From Christensenella sp. UBA6406 (GTDB lineage Bacteria > Bacillota > Clostridia > Christensenellales > UBA1242): a stretch of DNA of 13,227 bases. Position 1 is the stretch's first letter. Each line of letters begins with the position of its first letter. The stretch is taken from contig DJPS01000010.1 in the NCBI GenBank assembly GCA_002438625.1, forward strand, positions 1 to 13,227, written 5' to 3'. The notes under the pieces were generated by a model. The model searched no databases and had not been told where the DNA came from. It saw only the letters and a program-made list of their open reading frames with translations. The position numbers and the translations under genes are program-made. Below, piece by piece: positions 1 through 4,715 of this stretch.

Positions 1-43
1 GTGCATAAATTTTTCACTATTTGCAAAAAATACTTTGAAACAC

Positions 44-72
44 TTGCAAATTAAATTTTTAGGTGATAAGAT
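44..72 (+). promoter_or_regulatory. Promoter for the glycosyltransferase gene
   Basis: TTGCAA at 44-49, a 17-nt spacer, then TAAGAT at 67-72 preceded by TGA (extended -10). Predicted transcription start is near 79, giving a short leader of about 18 nt that carries the AAAGGA ribosome site just before the ATG at 97. Confidence 0.6.
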
Positions 73-96
73 AACTTTAAAGCAAAAGGAATAGCA

Positions 97-1266
97 ATGA
101 AAAGAATTTTAATTTTTACAGTTACAGCAGGTTCAGGGCATAACATAATTGCAAAAAACATTAAAGAGGCAATTATAAAAAATTATGGCGAATTTGCCGA
201 AATAAAAGAAATAAATTTTTACAAGGATTATAACTGCAAATTTAAATCATTTCTTTGTGATGAAGGCTATCGTTTTGTTGTAAGGCATTTTAGAAAAAGT
301 TATAATGCAATCTTTAAACTAAAACAAAAAAGCAAACCCGTAAAGCGTTTGCACATAGACACAAAGTTTATGCTTGCAGGCTTAAATAAGAAAATCATTA
401 AATCAGTTGAAGAATTTAATCCGCACTTCATTTTATGCACGCATTTCTTTCCCGCCATTGCTCTTTCCTCTTTAAAAGCAAAAGATTGTGAATGTGTTAA
501 AAATGTCCCCATCGCTTTAACTGTTTCAGATTATGTCGTTTGCCCATTTATCGAGCAAGCAACTCATATTGACTATGTTTTCACTTTTACAAATGCCTTA
601 AAGTCAAAATTAAAATGCATAGGCTTTAACGACAACCAAATAAAAGTTCTTGCCCCACCTTGCAAAATAGAGTGGCAAGGGCTTAGAAGTAAAGAAAAAG
701 AAAAAAACGAAAAAACAACATTTGTTGCAATGACAGGGGACGGCAAATTTAGCGGACTTGTTAAAAATATTAAAAATGCAATCAATGCCGATGTAAATGC
801 AAGACTGATTTTGATAAATGGCAAAAATGAAAAGCAAAAAATCTTTTTTGATAAATTAATTGCAAAACAAAATAAAAAACGCAACTTTAAAAATTTGCAA
901 ATAGAAAATTATGGTTTTGTTAGTGATGAACTGTTTAAAAGTCTTTTTGCAAGTTGTGATGCTGTTATAACAAAATGCGGATTAAACTCCATTATGGAAG
1001 TTTTAAATTCTGGTAAATTGCTTATAACAACGGACAGGTTAGCCGAGCAAGAAAGGCAAAATGTTTTATATTTTAAATCATTTATTCCAATTCTTTTAAT
1101 TAACGAAAATGGTGTAGATTGCTTAACAAGGTTGATTAATGGCAATGTTTTAACAACAAAATTTGTTGAAGATTACAGTGCTAAGTTGAGCCAAATTTTA
1201 AAGCGTGATGCCAACAAACAATATGCGGATTTTATTTTTTCTCATTGTGCAAATTGCAATGATTGA
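97..1266 (+). CDS. MGDG synthase / UgtP-like family glycosyltransferase
   Basis: Predicted 389-residue GT-B glycosyltransferase of the monogalactosyldiacylglycerol synthase and processive diacylglycerol glucosyltransferase group, related to MurG. Members transfer a sugar from a UDP-sugar to diacylglycerol at the cytoplasmic face of the membrane to make glycolipids. The family signature is visible: TVTAGSGHN near residues 8-16 (the glycine-rich N-terminal loop), a THFFP motif at 115-119 and TVSDYV at 142-147. A C-terminal nucleotide-sugar domain contains YGFVSDE (272-278) and ITKCGLNSIMEVL (291-303). In many relatives the last motif reads TKPGG; here the GG is replaced by CG, so the sugar site is divergent. 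AAAGGA lies six bases before the ATG. The gene stands alone with its own promoter. Exact sugar and acceptor cannot be read from sequence; a general COG0707 glycosyltransferase is the fallback call. Confidence 0.8.
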   Translation: MKRILIFTVTAGSGHNIIAKNIKEAIIKNYGEFAEIKEINFYKDYNCKFKSFLCDEGYRFVVRHFRKSYNAIFKLKQKSKPVKRLHIDTKFMLAGLNKKIIKSVEEFNPHFILCTHFFPAIALSSLKAKDCECVKNVPIALTVSDYVVCPFIEQATHIDYVFTFTNALKSKLKCIGFNDNQIKVLAPPCKIEWQGLRSKEKEKNEKTTFVAMTGDGKFSGLVKNIKNAINADVNARLILINGKNEKQKIFFDKLIAKQNKKRNFKNLQIENYGFVSDELFKSLFASCDAVITKCGLNSIMEVLNSGKLLITTDRLAEQERQNVLYFKSFIPILLINENGVDCLTRLINGNVLTTKFVEDYSAKLSQILKRDANKQYADFIFSHCANCND

Positions 1267-1349
1267 TTAAGTTTGTTTAAGTTTTGATAGGTATAATTTA
1301 AATAAAAAAATATAAAATTTAAAATAATTTAAATATTTTTGAAAATCAT

Positions 1350-1378
1350 TTGACAAATTGAAAAAAATAAAGTATGAT
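1350..1378 (+). promoter_or_regulatory. Consensus sigma-A-type promoter
   Basis: TTGACA at 1350-1355, a 17-nt spacer and TATGAT at 1373-1378. Predicted start is near 1385, leaving about 134 nt of leader before the ATG at 1519. Confidence 0.75.
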
Positions 1379-1384
1379 TATAGG

Positions 1385-1518
1385 AGCATTGTTTAAACTA
1401 AAAGCGTGTGGCAATTTTGTTGTTTGCCTTGAAAAATAAGAAGTTTATCATTTAAACTTTGCGTTTTTATTCGCTGTTTTTAGTTTAAAATTTTAAAAAG
1501 GTAGAGAGGTTGATTTTT
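1385..1518 (+). promoter_or_regulatory. Structured 5' leader RNA (unclassified)
   Basis: A 12-bp perfect stem pairs 1392-1403 (TTTAAACTAAAA) with 1478-1489, extendable by GCG/CGC (1404-1406 with 1472-1474). It encloses two hairpins: GGCAA/TTGCC (1410-1414 with 1424-1428, 9-nt loop) and AAGTTTA/TAAACTT (1441-1447 with 1453-1459, 5-nt loop). This gives a three-way junction. A second TTTAAACT copy at 1451-1458 could compete for the closing strand at 1482-1489. The GAGAGG ribosome site (1504-1509) lies outside the stem. No known riboswitch class is recognised; function is inferred only from the folding. Confidence 0.5.
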
Positions 1519-2058
1519 ATGTCTAAAAAAATTATTCCGTTAGTTTCGCTAATTGTAATTGCACTTTTAGTCGTTGCTACGATTGTTATGGCGTGTGTGC
1601 CAAAATCTTACGCACCAATAGAATGCGAACCTGCAAGAATTGTGGTTGGCTCTATGGATGGCAGAGTTTATGATAAATCAAATGACGATGATAAAAAAGT
1701 CTTTAATGCTATTTACGACAATTATGTAAATGCCTTTAAAGAATCTTCAATCAATGCACTTTTCAATGGCAGAATTTCTATGGGTGCAGAAGCTGAATAT
1801 AACGAAACTGTAACAAAAATTTCAAGTTTAGGAACAAACTATGTTATGTTCAATTTTGACAAAGCACAAACTGTAAAAGTTGAAGATGTAGAATATTCTT
1901 ATACAAAAATGGTTATAGTTTTAGAATCAACTAATGTGATGAAAACTGTAAAAGCATATTTGTACAATGATGACACTTTCACAAGTGGCACAAATTATTA
2001 TATTTCAACCATAGGTAACTTACAAAAACTTGTTGACTATGTTGAAGATTTAAAATAA
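1519..2058 (+). CDS. Small exported, possibly lipoprotein, protein of unknown function
   Basis: I do not recognise this 179-residue protein. It opens with a basic MSKK tail and a hydrophobic stretch (residues about 5-25), ending in VMAC with cysteine at 26. That resembles a signal peptide with a lipobox, although methionine at -2 is non-standard, so a plain N-terminal membrane anchor is the alternative. The rest is soluble and acidic, with alternating hydrophobic strands such as NYVMFNFDKAQTVKVEDVEY, which suggests a small beta-rich extracytoplasmic domain. ATG at 1519 is chosen because GAGAGG (1504-1509) is nine bases upstream of it; the in-frame TTG at 1510 abuts that site and could not use it. 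The gene is monocistronic, with its own strong promoter, a folded leader and a terminator about 55 bases after the stop. Confidence 0.65.
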   Translation: MSKKIIPLVSLIVIALLVVATIVMACVPKSYAPIECEPARIVVGSMDGRVYDKSNDDDKKVFNAIYDNYVNAFKESSINALFNGRISMGAEAEYNETVTKISSLGTNYVMFNFDKAQTVKVEDVEYSYTKMVIVLESTNVMKTVKAYLYNDDTFTSGTNYYISTIGNLQKLVDYVEDLK

Positions 2059-2112
2059 ATTTATTCAAAAAGGTTTTTTGTAAAATGCTTTTTGATTAAG
2101 TTTTAAAAAATA

Positions 2113-2156
2113 AAAAAGCTAAAGTGCTTTTTCCGTGCTTTAACTTTTTGCTTTTT
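2113..2156 (+). terminator. Rho-independent terminator
   Basis: The stem 2113-2127 pairs with 2135-2149 (15 positions, two G-U pairs, one C-A mismatch) around a 7-nt loop. It is followed by a T-rich tail, including CTTTTT at 2151-2156. It separates the lipoprotein-like gene from the next promoter at 2162. Confidence 0.6.
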
Positions 2157-2161
2157 ATCTA

Positions 2162-2190
2162 TTGAAAATTGGTCAATTTTGTGTTATAAT
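2162..2190 (+). promoter_or_regulatory. Strong extended -10 promoter
   Basis: TTGAAA at 2162-2167, a 17-nt spacer and a perfect TATAAT at 2185-2190 preceded by TGT. Predicted start is near 2197, about 220 nt ahead of the ATG at 2418. Confidence 0.75.
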
Positions 2191-2196
2191 ATGCGA

Positions 2197-2417
2197 AGTT
2201 GGGAGAGCAAGAAAACTTGCTTTCTCATTTGACCGACAAGCATAATTCAAATTGTGATGCCTTGATTTATCAAGGTTGTTGCGGTTAGCAACTTTAAAAT
2301 TTAACTTGCTTAAATTTTAACATCACATAATTTATAATTTAAATAACAAAATGAATGATTTATTTTAATTATAATGATGCAGTTTGATTGCTTAAAAGTT
2401 AAAAGGAGTTAATTGTT
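2197..2417 (+). ncRNA. Candidate structured leader RNA or small RNA with four-way junction
   Basis: Nearly every base from 2201 to 2326 can be placed in consecutive helices. Helix 1: 2201-2211 with 2216-2226, 11 bp with two G-U pairs and an AAAA loop. Helix 2: ATTTGA/TCAAAT, 2227-2232 with 2247-2252, 14-nt loop. Helix 3: GTGATG/CATCAC, 2254-2259 with 2321-2326. Helix 3 closes a junction holding three hairpins: CCTTGA/TCAAGG (2260-2265, 2270-2275), GTTGC/GCAAC (2278-2282, 2288-2292) and an 11-bp AT stem (2294-2304, 2310-2320). The loop CTTGC (2305-2309) repeats the 3' strand of helix 1. I recognise no named RNA family. The rest, 2327-2402, is unstructured AT-rich sequence leading to AAGGAG (2403-2408). 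It could be a riboswitch-like leader or an independent RNA. Confidence 0.5.
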
Positions 2418-2990
2418 ATGGAGAGGATTGATTTAACAGAAAATGAAAATGTTGAAGAAAATTTATTTGCAGAAAAAACAAACAACCAAAAAATGAACAA
2501 TGTTAATTTAAATGCTGAAAATCAAAAGATAAAAGCGGAAAATGATAAAGAAGAAAACAAAAAGATAGAAGCCAAGAAAAGAGCGTTGCAAGAAGAATTG
2601 AACGACCTTTATATAAAAGAATACAACATAGATTACATAAACGAGCAAACGCATTTAGGCGGTTTACGCTCTTATTTGTTAAAGAAAGATATGCGAAAAG
2701 CGGTTTATAAAGATAATTATTTTTATTCAGTTTTTGCGGATGCGTCAGCCCTTGCGTTCTTTGGTGCAGGTGTGCTTATCTTTGCACCAGAATATTTTGA
2801 AAAATATTTCGCCGTTGGTTCAGCCCTTGTCGCTTGCCATTTATCTTTGCCACACATTTACGATAAAACTAAATTTGCCATAGATAAAAAACTTTGCTAT
2901 GTAAGAGCTAAATTGCTTTATAATAAAAAAGAAAGAATAATTGAAAAACAAAAAGATTTGTATAATCAAATCCAATCATTAGAAAAATAA
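2418..2990 (+). CDS. Small membrane protein with acidic coiled N-terminus, unknown function
   Basis: A 190-residue protein of no family I can name. Residues 1-60 are rich in Asn, Glu and Lys, low in complexity and probably disordered to coiled coil (ENDKEENKKIEAKKRALQEE). Two hydrophobic segments follow, about 103-123 and 130-147, joined by a short turn containing PEYFEKY, which predicts a membrane hairpin. The tail (about 150-190) is a basic helix with a second coiled-coil-like stretch. Both ends are likely cytoplasmic. AAGGAG nine bases upstream supports the ATG. The gene is alone in its transcription unit, behind an unusually long, folded leader and before a strong hairpin. That suggests expression is controlled after transcription starts, but the role is unknown. 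Confidence 0.65.
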   Translation: MERIDLTENENVEENLFAEKTNNQKMNNVNLNAENQKIKAENDKEENKKIEAKKRALQEELNDLYIKEYNIDYINEQTHLGGLRSYLLKKDMRKAVYKDNYFYSVFADASALAFFGAGVLIFAPEYFEKYFAVGSALVACHLSLPHIYDKTKFAIDKKLCYVRAKLLYNKKERIIEKQKDLYNQIQSLEK

Positions 2991-3022
2991 TTTAATTTAA
3001 TTAAATTTAAAACAACACTTGT

Positions 3023-3076
3023 ATTTTAGGGAACTTTTTATGTCATATTTATGCGTAAAAGTTCCCTAAAATTTTA
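3023..3076 (+). terminator. Long perfect hairpin, probable terminator
   Basis: A 16-bp perfect inverted repeat: 3023-3038 (ATTTTAGGGAACTTTT) with 3057-3072, 18-nt loop, ending in TTTT. It lies 33 bases after the stop at 2990. The T-run is partly inside the stem, so it could work in both directions. Confidence 0.6.
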
Positions 3077-3111
3077 AAGGTGCTTATGTGCGAAAATTAG
3101 TAGTCAAAAAA

Positions 3112-3158
3112 GATACAAATTTTATTTTTTAATTTTTACAATTCAATAAAATGGTATC
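3112..3158. repeat. AT-rich inverted repeat before the regulator promoters
   Basis: GATAC (3112-3116) pairs with GTATC (3154-3158), and ATTTTATT (3119-3126) with AATAAAAT (3145-3152), around an 18-nt loop. It ends five bases before a TTGACA (3163-3168). No T-run follows, so it is not an obvious terminator; an operator or chance AT pairing are both possible. Confidence 0.35.
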
Positions 3159-3189
3159 GTATTTGACACTTTAAAACCGCTAAAAAATA

Positions 3190-3219
3190 TTGATTTTGAT
3201 TACTTTGTTGTGATACAAT
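3190..3219 (+). promoter_or_regulatory. Promoter of the small ORF and regulator unit
   Basis: TTGATT at 3190-3195, an 18-nt spacer and TACAAT at 3214-3219 with an upstream TGA. A second possible -35, TTGACA at 3163-3168, lies upstream but has only a poor AATATT-type -10 near 3186. Predicted start is about 3226. Confidence 0.5.
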
Positions 3220-3265
3220 TACAATGTTGAGATAAATCTACAGAAAAATCAACAAAGGAGAATGT

Positions 3266-3325
3266 ATGAAAAATGATTTATTAATTGTAAAGACGGATGA
3301 AATTCCGTGTGCGGTTAATCGCTAA
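3266..3325 (+). CDS. 19-residue small ORF upstream of the regulator
   Basis: ATG at 3266 follows a textbook AAAGGAG (3254-3260) with five bases between. The product is MKNDLLIVKTDEIPCAVNR, then TAA at 3323-3325. It ends 17 bases before the start of the XRE-like gene, which has its own AGGAGG (3331-3336). Both should lie on one mRNA. There is no signal peptide and only one cysteine. It could be a leader peptide, a co-expressed small protein or a cognate peptide of the regulator, but similarity to known peptide families is not apparent. The call rests on ribosome-site quality and position alone. Confidence 0.45.
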   Translation: MKNDLLIVKTDEIPCAVNR

Positions 3326-3342
3326 ATATAAGGAGGTAAAAT

Positions 3343-4209
3343 ATGAATAAAGAACTAAAAATCGCTGAAGCGATTGAAATAGCAAAATTTTTAAAGGAAA
3401 AGGCAGATGCTAGAAGTATTAAAAACAAAGATATAATTGATGCCTTTATGGAATATGATTATACACTTAATTATGATACAGCAAAAAATTTGGTTTCAAA
3501 ATTGATTAGCGTTAAAAATAAAAACTTAAGAATCCCTACACCGCAACAAGCATTGTGGTTAAGCAGAATTTTAAACGTGTCTATGGAAGAAATTTATTTA
3601 GCAAAAGATAAATATAATTCTCCAAAATGTACGCTTAGACAACTTGCTTATGAAGGTGATTATACACAAATAAAAATGATGTCAAAAGGTGAAAATGGTG
3701 TTTTTGATTATTATATTGCTTATGATGAGTACGATAAAACACTTTTCCATTATTTAGTTGAATTTGAAAAAATTGACATCATTAATGATATGATGAAAGA
3801 TGATCATAGTAGGTTTGAATTTTTGACTTACTTAAAAGATGATTTAATTAAATTGGCTATAAAATATGATAATGTTGAGTTATTTAATAATTTATATTGT
3901 TGGGTTATGCCTATATACATAAAAGAGTATGTGGGAAAAGATGTTTATACTTATCCAACTGATTTAGTTATTTCAGAAAGAGATTTTATAGAAATGCTCT
4001 CTAAAAAGAATATCATTAATTCGTTTTTAAAAAAACAACAATGGACTGATGGTTATTGGCGAAATAGAATGCATTTTGCTCAGTTCTGTAATCCTTTACG
4101 ACAAGATATAACTACTGCGTTACAACAGCAAGCACAAATATTATCTCCAAATCTTAATCTATTATTAAAATATGCTATAAAAGAAAAAATAAAGAATTGT
4201 TTGATTTAA
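3343..4209 (+). CDS. XRE-like HTH protein with ankyrin-like repeats, truncated by frameshift
   Basis: 288 residues as read, probably the N-terminal three quarters of a longer protein. Residues about 24-88 look like an XRE-type helix-turn-helix with an extended recognition region, ending in IPTPQQALWLSRILNVSMEEIYL, the typical last helices of such domains. Residues about 98-190 contain ankyrin-like helical units, for example DKTLFHYLVEFEKIDIINDM and LIKLAIKYDNVELFNNL. The ORF ends early in CLI. A one-base change in the A-run at 4184-4189 would join it to the +3-frame ORF that continues to 4469, giving 375 residues. AGGAGG six bases before the ATG supports the start. It is preceded by a 19-codon ORF on the same mRNA. 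It is likely a transcriptional regulator, or was one if the frameshift is real; target unknown. Confidence 0.6.
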   Translation: MNKELKIAEAIEIAKFLKEKADARSIKNKDIIDAFMEYDYTLNYDTAKNLVSKLISVKNKNLRIPTPQQALWLSRILNVSMEEIYLAKDKYNSPKCTLRQLAYEGDYTQIKMMSKGENGVFDYYIAYDEYDKTLFHYLVEFEKIDIINDMMKDDHSRFEFLTYLKDDLIKLAIKYDNVELFNNLYCWVMPIYIKEYVGKDVYTYPTDLVISERDFIEMLSKKNIINSFLKKQQWTDGYWRNRMHFAQFCNPLRQDITTALQQQAQILSPNLNLLLKYAIKEKIKNCLI

Positions 4210-4469
4210 TTGTAGATGCTGTTGTTGAAAATCATAAAAATATTATAAATATAATTGAAAAATTTGAAATGAATAAAGAAGAGTTATTTATAGATAATTT
4301 TGGACAAGTTTATCATAAATACGAGCAATCTGTTTATCCGTTTTTTGTTTATACGATTCCTTGTGAAATAGAAAATGAAATTGCGTCTGATTGGGGAAAG
4401 TTAAAAGAACTTAATGAAAGTTTAAGGGATTTAGAGCAGTATGGGATTGATTTGAGAAAACACAGGTGA
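4197..4469 (+). pseudogene. Frameshifted C-terminal part of the XRE/ankyrin-like protein
   Basis: This reading frame is open from 4158 and encodes the natural continuation of the upstream gene. Around the junction, LLKYAIKEK from the first frame followed by NKELFDLI from this one recreates LLKYAIKEKNKELFDLI. That matches the intact internal repeat LIKLAIKYDNVELFNNL of the same protein. No Shine-Dalgarno precedes the TTG at 4197 or the internal ATG at 4269, so independent translation is unlikely. The C-terminus is acidic and charged (WGKLKELNESLRDLEQYG). Either the gene is a recent pseudogene or one A was lost in sequencing. Confidence 0.6.
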
Positions 4470-4505
4470 AATATTGTGTTATTAAAACAAAAGATGTAAA
4501 ACGCA

Positions 4506-4552
4506 TATAATGTGTAATAAAAAATGAAAGGAGAAAAATGAATTTTAAGTAA
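4506..4552 (+). other. Orphan -10 box and four-codon ORF with a strong ribosome site
   Basis: TATAAT at 4506-4511 (no convincing -35) is followed by AAAGGAG (4527-4533) and ATG AAT TTT AAG TAA (4538-4552), coding MNFK. The AAAGGAGAAAAA stretch can pair with the following T-rich run (4558-4570). It may be the remnant start of a lost small gene, or a regulatory mini-ORF ahead of nrdD. Confidence 0.25.
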
Positions 4553-4600
4553 TTTATTTTTTCTTTTTTTAGGGGTGTCTTGTTAAATCTTTTTTAAAAA

Positions 4601-4616
4601 ACACTATATGTTGTGT
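4601..4616. promoter_or_regulatory. NrdR box upstream of nrdD
   Basis: ACACTATATGTTGTGT matches the published NrdR-box consensus aCaCwAtATaTwGtGt at 15 of 16 positions. NrdR is the ATP/dATP-sensing repressor of ribonucleotide reductase genes, and its sites usually occur in pairs. A poor second candidate, CAAAATTATTTTGTCA, starts 30 bases later at 4631. The -10 of nrdD is unclear; TTGACT at 4654-4659 is a possible -35. Confidence 0.75.
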
Positions 4617-4715
4617 TTGGTAAAAATTTTCAAAATTATTTTGTCATTATTTATTGACTATGGGGCATAAATTATGTAACACTATAAGCAAACCGAAATG
4701 AAATTAGGAGGCAAA

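Noticed and set aside
573..1145. Several minus-strand ORFs opposite the glycosyltransferase gene
   Set aside because: Shadows of a gene with clear family motifs; no ribosome sites or domains.
1510..1518. TTG start for the lipoprotein-like gene
   Set aside because: The GAGAGG ribosome site directly touches it; ATG at 1519 has correct spacing.
2347..2375. Second promoter with TATAAT at 2370-2375
   Set aside because: No acceptable -35 at the right distance; the AT-rich context makes a chance -10 likely.
4184..4200. Programmed ribosomal frameshift in the XRE/ankyrin-like gene
   Set aside because: The heptamer at the A-run does not fit a good -1 slippery site and no stimulatory stem was found; mutation or a sequencing error is simpler.
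4698..4715. Upstream ATG as nrdD start
   Set aside because: It lies before AGGAGG, which is correctly spaced only for the ATG at 4716.
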